DNA of 64,000 nt, from contig NZ_LR701599.1 in assembly GCF_902498805.1 (NCBI RefSeq), positions 1,265 to 65,264 of the forward strand, given 5' to 3'. Positions 18,514-27,289 of the stretch are shown here, piece after piece; within the stretch, counting starts at the first letter, position 1, and the number at the start of each line of letters is the position of its first letter. The notes under the pieces were generated by a model. It did no database searches. It was not told the origin of the DNA and saw nothing but the letters and a program-made list of their open reading frames with translations. The position numbers and the translations under genes are program-made. The DNA is from Imperialibacter sp. EC-SDR9. GTDB lineage: Bacteria; Bacteroidota; Bacteroidia; Cytophagales; Cyclobacteriaceae.

Positions 18514-19194
18514 CTACCTATTGATTTTGATATTAGTACCGAACTCTGCATAAAACGGAATCGTGGGACTTGACTTAAAATCTTGGGTCACTACTTTCCC
18601 AATCCGAAACAAAGCATCTACACCATCAAATGATAGTCCCGTTTGCACGCCGTAGCTGAAGTTTCCGCCTGTTGCAGGTTGGTACCAGCCGTTTTTCACT
18701 TCAGGATAATTTTCTTTGAATGCATCCGAATGTTCGAAGTGGGTAACAATTGCCTTGTCGAAGCCAAATTCGGCTGCCACAAACCACTTGCTCTGATAAA
18801 AACCAAAGACGCCCTTGAACTCACTGCCGAAATTTTGCAGCACGGCCATTGGGTTTTCGTACCGACGGTAGATGCCATATACTGAAGCACTTAGGTGAAA
18901 GTTATTGAACTCACACAGGTCTGCCACGCCACCGATTTTCGTTTTGAAATCGTCGAGCACCTTGTTACCCACCGGAGTGGAGAAATCGATAGTGGCTAAA
19001 ATGGGAATTGGCGATAACAATTGGCGGCTGTAGCCGACGCCATACACAAATGCATAGTCGAAACCTGCATGGGCATGCGCAATATGGCGTTGCTCTTTTC
19101 CCAAACTAGCCCAGTTAATGGTTTGGCTATGAGCGGCGTTGATGAAAAGGGCCGGAAGTATTAAAAGAAGAAATATTTTCTTGCTGAGTGTCAT
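18514..19194 (-). CDS. predicted outer membrane beta-barrel protein
   Basis: 226 residues with a signal peptide (IFLLLILPALFINAAHSQ). The mature part has alternating strands such as AHAGFDYAFVYGVGYSRQLL, FHLSASVYGIYRRYENPMAV and NFSYGVQTGLSFDGVDALF, and ends FYAEFGTNIKINR. That is a small outer membrane barrel pattern. It lies 54 bp downstream of an alpha/beta hydrolase lipoprotein gene on the same strand and may be cotranscribed with it. No specific function recognised. Confidence 0.75.
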   Translation of the reverse strand: MTLSKKIFLLLILPALFINAAHSQTINWASLGKEQRHIAHAHAGFDYAFVYGVGYSRQLLSPIPILATIDFSTPVGNKVLDDFKTKIGGVADLCEFNNFHLSASVYGIYRRYENPMAVLQNFGSEFKGVFGFYQSKWFVAAEFGFDKAIVTHFEHSDAFKENYPEVKNGWYQPATGGNFSYGVQTGLSFDGVDALFRIGKVVTQDFKSSPTIPFYAEFGTNIKINR

Positions 19195-19248
19195 TCGTAT
19201 GATGATTTGAAAAAAAATGAATTGAGGTTTGTTACTGTTTGAAGAGAC

Positions 19249-20235
19249 CTACTTCAATGAATTGAGATAGTCCAGCATCGCCGGATAAGTGTTGCTCCAC
19301 CCGGTGGGAAACGACAGCATATCGTGCCCGGCGCCTTCCGTTTTGAAAAGCTTCACTGAAGGGTAGGGGGCTGAGACTTTTTGTGCATGCTGGAGGCCGT
19401 ATGCTTTGTTGTTGGCACTATAAATGAAAAGCACCTGCGTAGTGTACTTGTTCAAATTGGTAGTCCAGTCGGGCTTTTGTTTATCGCCAATTTCGAGATA
19501 GGCATCAAAGGTAACTGCTCCACCCCGCCATTCCTGAAGGCTGCCCTCATTCCCGATTTCGCTCGACTCTTTTGAGGTCAGCAACATGAATTTATAGTCC
19601 AGGATGGCGTGTTGGTCTGTTTTGCCTGTCACAAACTGGTCGGCATAAACGGCGTCATTGAGGCTTTCGCCTAAATATTTGAATTTGCGGGAGCGTGTGA
19701 TATAGTCTTTCACGTCCTTCCAGATCAGGCCCCCGGGCTCGGCGAGTATGGCTCCGTCGATGGCTGTGGGGTACTGATTGATGTAGGCCGACGCCAGCAT
19801 GGCTCCCCATGAGTGACCCAGCAGAAAAACTTTTTGATTCGGATCGGTCCGATAGTGTGAAATGATGCCGCTCAGATCGTCATACGCCACCTGCATGGTG
19901 TAGTGCGATTTAGGAAACCGCTGCGAGAGTCCTGTACCCCGCTGGTCGTAAAACACCACACGGTATCCCTGACTGGCAAACTCCCTGCAATTCAAAAGGT
20001 AGCGATAGTCACTCCCGGGGCCACCGTGCAACACTACCACCAGGGGGCCATCAGCAGGCCCAAAGGCCTCGGCATGAAATAAGGCATTATTTAAGCTAAC
20101 AGAAGGCAGCGAGGGATCCAGGTCAACTGTTTTAGGGACCAAATTACCGGAGTCATTGATGTCCAGCTCATCCTGACATCCCGAAAAAATACTCACTGTG
20201 AACATGGCGCAAGCCAGAAAAAAACGATGTTTCAT
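19249..20235 (-). CDS. alpha/beta hydrolase lipoprotein (proline iminopeptidase-like, S33)
   Basis: From the ATG at 20235 this gives 328 residues with a lipoprotein signal (MKHRFFLACAMFTVSIFSGC, Cys20). The longer frame adds 19 residues with no signal and is rejected. The oxyanion-hole motif VVLHGGPGSDYRYL, the strand VVFYDQRGTG, the nucleophile elbow GHSWGAML and the late histidine EGAGHDM give a full alpha/beta hydrolase active site of the proline iminopeptidase type. It is anchored in the cell envelope, so it probably acts on peptides or esters outside the cytoplasm. A distant paralogue lies at 54952-55944. Confidence 0.88.
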   Translation of the reverse strand: MKHRFFLACAMFTVSIFSGCQDELDINDSGNLVPKTVDLDPSLPSVSLNNALFHAEAFGPADGPLVVVLHGGPGSDYRYLLNCREFASQGYRVVFYDQRGTGLSQRFPKSHYTMQVAYDDLSGIISHYRTDPNQKVFLLGHSWGAMLASAYINQYPTAIDGAILAEPGGLIWKDVKDYITRSRKFKYLGESLNDAVYADQFVTGKTDQHAILDYKFMLLTSKESSEIGNEGSLQEWRGGAVTFDAYLEIGDKQKPDWTTNLNKYTTQVLFIYSANNKAYGLQHAQKVSAPYPSVKLFKTEGAGHDMLSFPTGWSNTYPAMLDYLNSLK

Positions 20236-20351
20236 AAAATTGATTTTGATTTTCCCCAAAGCTGGACCTACACGCCGGTTCCATCGCCCCATCCTATAAG
20301 TTGGAACCAGAAAACTGTGTGTGTGACTATTGAGAAAAGGCTACCCTGGAG

Positions 20352-21506
20352 TTATGTATGGAGGTAGGTGGTTGTCCGCTTCAGGTACTCGGACGGAGCG
20401 AGACCCGTAACGCTTTTGAAATTACGGTTGAAGGAGGTTTTGGAGTTAAACCCGCAGTCGAGGGCAAGGGCAAGCAAGGTAAACTTTTTGCTTTCTGGCA
20501 GAGCAACCAGGCGTTTAAACTCCTCCACCCGCAAGGTGTTGATGTAGTCGTAAAATGTCTTCCCCTCAAAAGTATTGATGACTTGCGACAGGTAGTGAGG
20601 GTGCACGTCCAGTGCTTTGGCTAATTCTGTCAAAGTGAGTTCTGTGTTGGTGTACAGCTTTTCCTTTTCCATGATCTCGCCCAACGAGCTGTGCAACTTG
20701 GCTGCAGCCTCATCGCTCAAGCCCGATCGCTGGTATTTTGGTGCAGCTGGCTTGTTGTTTTGTCCGCTGACCGGGTTGCCCGGAGTGGCAGTGCCATGAA
20801 CTGCCAATGCCGTAGCAGGGAGAAGCTTTTCGGGTGTGGGATACCCCTGTGAAAAAATGCCCACTTGCCTGATTCCGAAATAGCCAAGGAAGAAGACGAA
20901 CACCACCACGGCATTAAAGATCATTACATCTTCGGCAAACAAAACAAAAAGCCAAATCAGGCCAATGCCGTATATTAAATACCGCAGCCAGGCCAGATTG
21001 ATCTTTTCTGCGGAAGAGAATTGATCCTGAATCGTTTTTTTATGCTCATTCAACTTCCATAGTGAAAGGCCAACATATACCACTCCGGAAATCATTATTG
21101 AGCTGATCATCACTAACATTTCGACCTCATACCCCGATCCCTCATTTTTAAACACTTCAACCTTCTGCTCTTCTGGCAGCAAAATGAAAGGGAGAAAAAG
21201 GCCATAAAGCAGCACGAAAGGGATGAAGTGTGCTGCTTTGTATTTCGCAGGGGTATTTTGATTCGTTAATGCGCTGGTGTACAAAAACAGGAACGGGCCG
21301 TGGAGCAGCGGGAGCGGAAAGTTAAAGCCCAAAAGGAAGGGGAACGACAAAAATTGATCAGAAAAGGTCAAATAGAAAAAACACAAATGAAACCCGATGG
21401 CAGTAAGCCACGCAGCCAAAATCAAGTCTGCCTCCGATTTAGCCTTCTTTGTAATGAGTAAGACTGCCAGAAAAAAAGTCAGTATGATGCCAGCCAGGTA
21501 AAACAT
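20352..21506 (-). CDS. membrane-bound AraC family transcriptional regulator
   Basis: 384 residues. The N-terminal 220 residues hold about seven hydrophobic segments (from FYLAGIILTFFLAVLLI to AVVVFVFFLGYFGI), giving a membrane sensor. A linker rich in Pro, Ala and Gly follows. The C-terminal AraC domain (about 280-380) has both helix-turn-helices: LTELAKALDVHPHYLSQVIN and LALDCGFNSKTSFNRNFKS, then TGLAPSEYLKR. This architecture is common in Bacteroidota, where the membrane part is thought to sense envelope or lipid signals. The hydrolase lipoprotein and barrel genes directly downstream may be targets. Confidence 0.92.
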   Translation of the reverse strand: MFYLAGIILTFFLAVLLITKKAKSEADLILAAWLTAIGFHLCFFYLTFSDQFLSFPFLLGFNFPLPLLHGPFLFLYTSALTNQNTPAKYKAAHFIPFVLLYGLFLPFILLPEEQKVEVFKNEGSGYEVEMLVMISSIMISGVVYVGLSLWKLNEHKKTIQDQFSSAEKINLAWLRYLIYGIGLIWLFVLFAEDVMIFNAVVVFVFFLGYFGIRQVGIFSQGYPTPEKLLPATALAVHGTATPGNPVSGQNNKPAAPKYQRSGLSDEAAAKLHSSLGEIMEKEKLYTNTELTLTELAKALDVHPHYLSQVINTFEGKTFYDYINTLRVEEFKRLVALPESKKFTLLALALDCGFNSKTSFNRNFKSVTGLAPSEYLKRTTTYLHT

Positions 21507-21634
21507 GTATCAGGGACGATGACGAGTCAGTTAATTCGGCAGGAAAGATAAAAGCACTTTTTTGGATAATGGACAGGACTGAGGTTTATTTTCTGCTGCG
21601 CAAACTGGGAAGGAATGGGTTTGTAGGCTGATGC

Positions 21635-21994
21635 TTAATCCTTCCTTGCAAACCAGGGTAAATAGATTAAAACCAATTGAATACCGATTCTCACCAGGGC
21701 CACTGTTTTAGTGCCAATGGCGGGGTTCTCCTTGAGCGCATCCCAGATGTGAATGGGTAGAAAAGCCACCATCAACAGGAAAATCCCCAATAGGGCTCTT
21801 TTTTTGAAGGTGGGAATAAATACGCCAATACCTAAGATGATTTCGACGACACCTGCCAATACGTTGACGATGGATTTGGGTAGAAAGTCAGGAATCAATG
21901 GGAGGTACATTTCAGGCGTAGTGAAATGGTTAACCCCAGAGAAAATCAGGAACAAGGCTAATACTATTCCGAGGATGGTTTTTGCTGTTTTCAT
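21635..21994 (-). CDS. DoxX-like membrane protein
   Basis: From the ATG at 21994 (MKTAKTILGIVLALFLIFSG) this gives 119 residues. A longer frame to 22120 adds a polar, unlikely N-terminus. Four hydrophobic helices are visible, with the DoxX family pattern SGVNHFTTPEMYLPLIPDFL, then VNVLAGVVEIILGIGVFIP and MVAFLPIHIWDAL. The family is small quinone-linked or stress-associated membrane proteins without a firm general function. It appears to be transcribed alone. Confidence 0.85.
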   Translation of the reverse strand: MKTAKTILGIVLALFLIFSGVNHFTTPEMYLPLIPDFLPKSIVNVLAGVVEIILGIGVFIPTFKKRALLGIFLLMVAFLPIHIWDALKENPAIGTKTVALVRIGIQLVLIYLPWFARKD

Positions 21995-22203
21995 TGTTGG
22001 GCGGGCGTTTATTCTGCACCTAAATTGCGAAATGATGAGTGACTTAAAAAACTGCACAGCAGAATAAATGCCTCTTGATCTGTTGCCGAACCGAAGGTTG
22101 ATTTTTCCTCTACCAGGCATGCCGGACTACGGTTTTCAATCCATAAAAATTACCTATTTCCGAAAATGTGTCAGTGTTGTTAAGTGTAAGGCTTTTTACC
22201 CTT

Positions 22204-22269
22204 CGGCACAAGCCTTTGTGCCGGTAGCTGTTAAGCGCTTGTCTCCCTACCTCATAAGCGCTTATGAGG
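22204..22269. repeat. two adjacent perfect palindromes
   Basis: The interval 21995-22604 has no credible gene. It holds a hairpin CGGCACAA/TTGTGCCG at 22204-22223 and a perfect 20-bp palindrome CCTCATAAGCGCTTATGAGG at 22250-22269. Around 22350-22415 there are loose repeats of AGTG and GGCAG blocks that lead into the REP-like element at 22417. The palindromes could be regulator sites or transcript ends; nothing flanking decides this. Confidence 0.6.
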
Positions 22270-22416
22270 GGTGTGGTGAAGGCGTTAAAAGAAGTGGGAC
22301 AACGCCTTGTCGGAGGTGAGTAAAGGGCTTAACAGGAGGCTGTGGTGCGCACCACTCATAGGCAGTGGTAGGCAGCATAGCTAGTGAGTGCTGGGCAGCA
22401 AAGGTAGTGAATAGTG

Positions 22417-22472
22417 GGCAGGCGTCGCTACGGCGAGCTTAGCCTACTGGGGAGGAGCCGTCAGACGCCGGG
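22417..22472. repeat. palindromic REP-like element, copy 2
   Basis: It has the same arms as the element at 6149-6201: GGCGTCGCTACGGCGAG on the left and GGAGCCGTCAGACGCCGGG on the right, around a different central sequence. The two copies differ in the arms by a single base (GTT versus GCT), while the loop is unrelated. That supports a structure-conserved extragenic repeat. Confidence 0.75.
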
Positions 22473-22604
22473 AAGGGAGTCCAGCCCTCTTTACTTGTAA
22501 TTATCTGCTAAAACCGGGCCAGTTGGAATTCACTCAAAAGCTTGGTGCGGTAGTATTACATTAACTGTGTCAGCTTAAAAAACTGTAGTTTTTGCTTTAA
22601 ATTG

Positions 22605-23387
22605 TTACCAGTCGTTTAGGTCAGTCTCTATCATTCTGCGTTTATTGGCCAGTTCCAATATGAACTTTACTAGATGATTAAAATTAACATGTTCATCTAG
22701 GACAATGTGTTGCATAACTAAATGATAGTTCTTCGTTGGTTGAAGCACTTCAACCGAGCACGTTGTTCCGTGAATAATACTAGGATGAAAGTTGATTGGG
22801 GCAAGTTCGTAAAAGTTTGAATCATCCAAACGTTGTAAGAGTTCTTCTATCTCTACTTTACTAAGAGTTTGAGAAAGTTTTGTGAATTTGTATCTAACAG
22901 AGTCTGAAATTGCTGCCTTTCTGTAAATGTTGTCAATTACTATGCTTGAACCCTGATAGCTGTTATTTATCGCACTGTTCAATTGTCTACGTTCCTTGTT
23001 TGTGAGACTATCTAAATAGAAATCTTCAATGGTTACTGAGTTATCGCCTTCCTTTTTAACAGTAATTTCCCAGTTAGTATATGATCCACTATATCCTGAA
23101 ATTCTAATTGTTATGCTCTTTTTCCAGCTCTCATGATAGATTAATCGGATGCTTATTGAGTCATTTGCAGGCTCTCTAAACCAACTTGGTTCATCGAAAT
23201 TTCGGAGATAGTTTCCGAGGCCATACAAATAGACGTTGTCCATTCGTTCGGCTGTCCAGTCAAGTTCGAGATAGTTCCTAGCGTTGGCAATAAACCTTTC
23301 AAAGTAAATCTCGTCCTTTGTTTGTCCAAAAAGAGTGCTTACGGCGAGTAATGCCAATATGGTTAACGAAGTTTTTGGAAGTATCAT
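22605..23387 (-). CDS. hypothetical secreted protein
   Basis: 260 residues with a signal peptide (SLTILALLAVSTLFGQ). The mature protein is hydrophilic and mixed alpha/beta; I recognise no domain. Segments such as SITIRISGYSGSYTNWEITV suggest a beta sandwich, and KVEIEELLQRLDDSNFYELAP suggests a helical C-terminal part. The only histidine-rich stretch, FHPSIIHGTT, does not form a known motif. Its AT-rich codon use resembles the two genes that follow on this strand, and together they are bounded by interspersed repeats. Confidence 0.6.
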   Translation of the reverse strand: MILPKTSLTILALLAVSTLFGQTKDEIYFERFIANARNYLELDWTAERMDNVYLYGLGNYLRNFDEPSWFREPANDSISIRLIYHESWKKSITIRISGYSGSYTNWEITVKKEGDNSVTIEDFYLDSLTNKERRQLNSAINNSYQGSSIVIDNIYRKAAISDSVRYKFTKLSQTLSKVEIEELLQRLDDSNFYELAPINFHPSIIHGTTCSVEVLQPTKNYHLVMQHIVLDEHVNFNHLVKFILELANKRRMIETDLNDW

Positions 23388-23504
23388 TTATAACTCATAA
23401 TTGCTGCTCACAAAAGAATAAAGACCGGCCCGTATTCTCTTTTATGACTACCAATCTACCATATTATCTAACAATAGAAAAAGCCAGGAAACAGCTTGCT
23501 GCCA

Positions 23505-23700
23505 TCATCAGGGGATGCCGTTCCGGCGGCGGGCTCCACATCGGCTCGCTTGTTCCTCGCTATCGACATGACGTTGATGTGGGTAGGGCGGATGTACCTA
23601 TGCTTCCAGTGCGAAAGGCCGCTTAACCTCAAAGACCTCCATAGCAGCCGTCATTTCGATCCGCCAACCGGCGGAGAGAAATCCCCCTGGCCTGGCACTG
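23505..23700. repeat. interspersed CGTCA/TGACG element
   Basis: In the gene-free interval 23388-23748 there is a rearranged copy of the interspersed repeat: GGGGATGCCGTTCCGG and TTGTTCCTCGCTATCGACA, then TGACG near 23570, followed by CGTCATTTCGATCCGCC near 23650 and GGAGAGAAATCCCCC. The order of the two ends suggests the junction of two adjacent elements. The short frames across it are not genes. Confidence 0.75.
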
Positions 23701-23748
23701 GATTCAAGAGTAGCAAGTGTAACTGTGAATGGCTGTTGGTTAGCACCT

Positions 23749-24303
23749 TTATTTTAACAGTTGGAACGAGTCCATAAAACGACGTATAGATTCATTGTTG
23801 CTTTTGCCTGTTTCTGTAATAGTTTGCAGCATGTAGGCCCTGTTGTGTATCAGGAAAAGCCTCATCCTGATGATTGCCATCCCTTGGCCATAGTCTACTG
23901 TAATTTCTCTTCCAGGATAATCAGCCAGGTTTTTGACCTCTTCTGTTAGAAGCTTTCCTTTTACATTGTTTACAGCTCCGTCAATGGCGCCTCTGAAAAA
24001 CTTATCTAAAATATCCGTTCTATCTGAATTTATCAGAGAGTCAGGGTACTCTGTAACATTCGTCATATAAAGCAGGTTGTCGTCATTTCCTTTTTTGGAA
24101 GCATCGTATATGACCATATTCATTTTCAATTGACCTATCTCTGAATCTATCATTTGTGGCGTTGCCGTTGGTTCCTCGGGGAACTCAATTTTGAATCCAA
24201 ATTCTTTGTCTTCAAAAAGAAACCATTTGCCTGAGGCGAAGCTTGATAAAATAGTCAGCAATGCTACTGAGGCGATTAAATGGAGGGTATACTTCAGATT
24301 CAT
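23749..24303 (-). CDS. hypothetical exported protein (PsbP/MOG1-like pattern)
   Basis: 184 residues with a signal peptide (LHLIASVALLTILSSFASG). The mature part starts FEDKEFGFKIEFPEEPTATP and ends SNNESIRRFMDSFQLL. That beginning and end (a protein that is compared with FGFxIxFP and finishes with a FxxSF helix) is the pattern of small PsbP/MOG1-like exported proteins in many bacteria. No catalytic motif is visible. It is on the same strand as the neighbouring unknown genes at 22605 and 24341, but gaps hold repeat elements, so an operon is unlikely. Confidence 0.65.
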   Translation of the reverse strand: MNLKYTLHLIASVALLTILSSFASGKWFLFEDKEFGFKIEFPEEPTATPQMIDSEIGQLKMNMVIYDASKKGNDDNLLYMTNVTEYPDSLINSDRTDILDKFFRGAIDGAVNNVKGKLLTEEVKNLADYPGREITVDYGQGMAIIRMRLFLIHNRAYMLQTITETGKSNNESIRRFMDSFQLLK

Positions 24304-24340
24304 ATTTGCTGGATAATTGCCATTGTTGTTAGTGGTTTTT

Positions 24341-24736
24341 TTACTCAGCTCTTTTTAACTCAAGTCTATCAATTGTCCAGAAGATATATTCACCAATCAC
24401 TTTCTCATCACTTGTCCAGTCGCCTAAATTAAATTGAAAATCACCGAAGTCGCCAATTATTGGGTTAACTGATTTAATTGTTCCATAGCAATGATAAGTC
24501 CATTCTCCTTGGTTTGATTTTTCTATTCTAATTTCTCGTCCCTTGTTTCCGCCAAAAATTACGTCCCATTTCAGTGGATAGTCCAGGTGAGTCAAAGTCA
24601 CATTAATTTTTTCTCTAAGTTTAAATTTATCCTCTGAATAAAAGGCGTCGTATTGTCGCCCGTTGACCTCAAATGTGACAGTTCCCTCATGGTTGTCTGT
24701 CTCATTAATTTTTGTGATTTCGACAGCTATTGTCAT
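24341..24736 (-). CDS. hypothetical small protein
   Basis: 131 residues, no signal peptide, rich in charged residues and predicted beta strands (GTVTFEVNGRQYDAFYSED, KINVTLTHLDYPLKWDVIFG). The size and strand pattern could be an OB-fold or lipocalin-like barrel, but there is no motif to support either. It ends with a hydrophobic strand, VIGEYIFWTIDRLEL. No function can be given. It is followed upstream by a copy of the interspersed repeat. Confidence 0.6.
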   Translation of the reverse strand: MTIAVEITKINETDNHEGTVTFEVNGRQYDAFYSEDKFKLREKINVTLTHLDYPLKWDVIFGGNKGREIRIEKSNQGEWTYHCYGTIKSVNPIIGDFGDFQFNLGDWTSDEKVIGEYIFWTIDRLELKRAE

Positions 24737-24841
24737 CGTCTTGAAGAATTTCCCACAACAAAAGAATACGAACCGACCAATATTCGTCCCTTATCGCTGC
24801 CAATCTACCATATTGTCTAACAATTGAAAAAGAAGGGAACC

Positions 24842-25075
24842 AGCTTACTGCCATTATCATGGGGATATCTCCCTCGTTCCTCGGTTCGATATGACGTTGG
24901 TGTGGTGAGGGCGGATGTGGCCGTTGTACAACAAAAGCACTCATAACGACGTCATTTCGCAGCGTAGCGGAGAAATCTCCCAGGATATGGCACTGCATTC
25001 AAAAGGCTTACTGCCATCACCAGGCGGCTGCCGTTCCGGTGTCCAGTGGGCTCGCTCGTCGCTTTGGCTACGCCT
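24842..25075. repeat. interspersed CGTCA/TGACG element
   Basis: The gene-free interval 24737-25193 has another repeat junction: GGGGATATCTCCCTCGTTCC then ATATGACG near 24893, and CGTCATTTCGCAGCGTAGCG near 24951 followed by GAGAAATCTCCC. The central sequence between the two ends differs from that of the copies at 2.5 and 23.6 kb. No gene is supported here. Confidence 0.75.
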
Positions 25076-25193
25076 TCACTTTGTTGCGGCAGGCAGACAG
25101 GATCAGGATGACTCGCCATCGACATTGTCTTGCCTGCAAACATTTCCCACAAAATCGTAACTTGGTTGGCGAGTACCTTCACAACCATCAACA

Positions 25194-25958
25194 ATGAGTG
25201 CTATTTCTGAATCAGCTTCCCGGGCAGTATCGCACCAAAGGTGGGTAAAAGCCTCGCATTGGATGGTGACATTAAGCTTTCTACTGCTGGCTTTTTCCGG
25301 CTTCGAGATACTCATGGTGCACCCTAGGCTCTATTGGGGAGAAGTAGGCAATGAGTTGACACCAGCATTGCTGGAGCTACCCATTAGCCGCAATCATCAA
25401 CGGGATACCTGGGAGGAAAGCAAGGCTTTTTTTGCCACCGATGGTTCGCCTGTTAGCGCTGCCCGTACGTTCGATGAGCTCATGTTCAACCAAAATGGGT
25501 GGGGGCGAAGCCTTCATTTTCTGGCTGCCTGGCTGTTGATCGTGCCGGGAGTCATTTACCTGCTGATCGGGGTTTTTAGCGGACACTTCCGAAACCACAT
25601 CTGGCCAAAAAGAAGAGAGCTGACACCTGCGTCGGTTTGGAGAGACGTGAAGGACCATCTGCGCATGCAGATGGCTCCGGCTACTGGTGGGCCTGATTAT
25701 GGGCTGCTGCAGAAGCTCGCTTACATGATGGTTATATTCGTTGCACTACCGCTGGCAGTGGTCACCGGGCTCACCATGTCGCCAGCCATCACAGCGGCTT
25801 ACCCTTTTCTGCTGAAAATGTTCGGCGGTTATCAGTCGGCCCGCACTATTCATTTTTTTACTTCGCTGACCCTCGAGTTGTTTCTGTTCATGCATCTGGC
25901 CATGATCATCAAAACTGGCTTCACACAGCAAATACGTTACATGACACTGGGAAAGTAA
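25194..25958 (+). CDS. cytochrome b/b6-type membrane subunit
   Basis: 254 residues with about four membrane helices (near 22-42, 105-130, 165-190 and 215-235). Candidate heme-ligand histidines are in WVKASHWMVTLSF, GRSLHFLAAWLL, RTIHFFTSL and LFMHLAMI, which fits a di-heme cytochrome b561 or formate-dehydrogenase-gamma-like protein. The stop is followed one base later by the start of a molybdopterin oxidoreductase gene, so the two form an operon. By analogy with MsrQ/MsrP-type pairs, this subunit probably passes quinol electrons across the inner membrane to the exported Mo enzyme. Confidence 0.88.
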   Translation: MSAISESASRAVSHQRWVKASHWMVTLSFLLLAFSGFEILMVHPRLYWGEVGNELTPALLELPISRNHQRDTWEESKAFFATDGSPVSAARTFDELMFNQNGWGRSLHFLAAWLLIVPGVIYLLIGVFSGHFRNHIWPKRRELTPASVWRDVKDHLRMQMAPATGGPDYGLLQKLAYMMVIFVALPLAVVTGLTMSPAITAAYPFLLKMFGGYQSARTIHFFTSLTLELFLFMHLAMIIKTGFTQQIRYMTLGK

Positions 25959-25959
25959 T

Positions 25960-26712
25960 ATGAGGAATATGAAGAAGACAGACATCATCACCAGAAGAAA
26001 AGCCCTTGCAGTAAGCGCCTCCGCCCTAGGCGCTCTTTTGCTACCTGGATGTTCCAAATCCTCACCGCCCACTTACGGCAGTCTACTGCGCATGGGAGAT
26101 GCACTGACCTACACGGCCCAGCGAACCCTATTACCAGGACAGTCCCTGGCAAAAGAGTACAGCTTTGCCGATATATCGTCGTTTCCAGCTACCGGCACCA
26201 TCAATCCGGCAGATAGCTCAAAGGAATACTACAGCGAAGAGTATGAACGCCTCAAGAGTGGGTTATTTGCCAACTGGCGATTGTCGGTGGAGGGAAGTGT
26301 GACTAATGCTGGTCAGTACTCGCTGCGGGATCTTCAGCGGTTTGCGGCAAGGACTCAGATCACCCGACACACTTGTGAAGAAGGGTGGACAGCTATTGGT
26401 GAATGGACTGGCGTACCGTTAAGCAGCGTGCTCGAGCATGCAGGCATATTGCCAGGCGCCCGTTTCATTAATTTTTATTCTTATGATGGATGGGAGGACA
26501 GCATCGATATGCTGGATGCTTTCCATCCGCAGACGATCCTGGCTTATGGCATGAATGGAAAGGCCCTTTCGGTTCCTCACGGTGCTCCGGTTCGGCTCCG
26601 GGTGGAAAAGCAGATTGGCTACAAAAGCATGAAATACCTTCAGCGAATTGTAGTGACTGACGAGTTTGTCGATCCAGGCGACACTGGATGGGCCTGGTAT
26701 GTGGGTATTTGA
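25960..26712 (+). CDS. exported molybdopterin-dependent oxidoreductase (sulfite oxidase fold)
   Basis: 250 residues. The N-terminus has a Tat-type RR (ITRRKALAVSA) and also a lipobox (ALLLPGC, Cys31), so it is likely an exported, lipid-anchored enzyme. The Mo-ligand cysteine is in RHTCEEGWTAIGEWTGVPL (Cys139), the signature of the sulfite oxidase/MsrP family. YGMNGKALSVPHGAPVRL and KQIGYKSMKYLQRI continue the cofactor domain. There is no cytochrome or dimerisation domain, so it needs a partner for electrons, and the preceding cytochrome b gene supplies one. Substrate could be sulfoxide (methionine repair), sulfite or another small molecule. ATG at 25969 is an alternative start. Confidence 0.9.
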   Translation: MRNMKKTDIITRRKALAVSASALGALLLPGCSKSSPPTYGSLLRMGDALTYTAQRTLLPGQSLAKEYSFADISSFPATGTINPADSSKEYYSEEYERLKSGLFANWRLSVEGSVTNAGQYSLRDLQRFAARTQITRHTCEEGWTAIGEWTGVPLSSVLEHAGILPGARFINFYSYDGWEDSIDMLDAFHPQTILAYGMNGKALSVPHGAPVRLRVEKQIGYKSMKYLQRIVVTDEFVDPGDTGWAWYVGI

Positions 26713-26742
26713 TTAGGCTGGAGTGCGATATTGTGACATACT

Positions 26743-27114
26743 CTACTTAACGAAATGAAGCATGTCTTGTGGGTTGCTCATCATCACTATTTTATCGCCT
26801 TTCATGACAACAGGCGCTTTTAATATCTCAGGATTGTGTACCAATAAATCCAACCAATCTTGATCCGATAATTCGTCTATCTGCCCAAATTTTTGCAAAA
26901 AGTTGGGATGTTCGGTGTTGACTAAATCCCGCACATTAATTCCCATTTTAGACGCCAATTCTGCCCAATGCGTAGGAGTTAATTTCGCATGTGACAGATC
27001 GATATCGTGAATAGGTATATTTTCGATTTGCGCATAAGCACGAATTTGCTTGCCGATGTTTTCTTCTGAATTATAAATCAGCGTTATTTCCTTATCTGAG
27101 TTAGCAAATGTCAT
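26743..27114 (-). CDS. ArsC/Spx-like thioredoxin-fold protein lacking the active cysteine
   Basis: 123 residues. The sequence begins EITLIYNSEENIGKQIRAYA, aligns with the start of ArsC-family arsenate reductases (Y-N-P-x-C-S-x-S), and continues with the family pattern NVRDLVNTEHPNFLQK, LLVHNPEILKAPVVMKGDKI. The catalytic Cys is replaced, and the whole protein has no cysteine. It therefore cannot act as a thiol arsenate reductase; a regulatory or structural role like Spx is possible. It is alone, convergent with the Mo-enzyme operon. Confidence 0.75.
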   Translation of the reverse strand: MTFANSDKEITLIYNSEENIGKQIRAYAQIENIPIHDIDLSHAKLTPTHWAELASKMGINVRDLVNTEHPNFLQKFGQIDELSDQDWLDLLVHNPEILKAPVVMKGDKIVMMSNPQDMLHFVK

Positions 27115-27289
27115 GGCATTTATTTCTTATCAAGATAAGAATAATAAACCACTAAGTTCTTGACCAGCATCAATTGCCTGCAAGAGTTGGATATGGAGTG
27201 ATCGATATGTCCAGTCAATACCTGTAATCTTCTGCATATTTAAGACGGTAAAGGTTCTTTTCCCGGCAACGGTTATTGCCAGGTACTAA

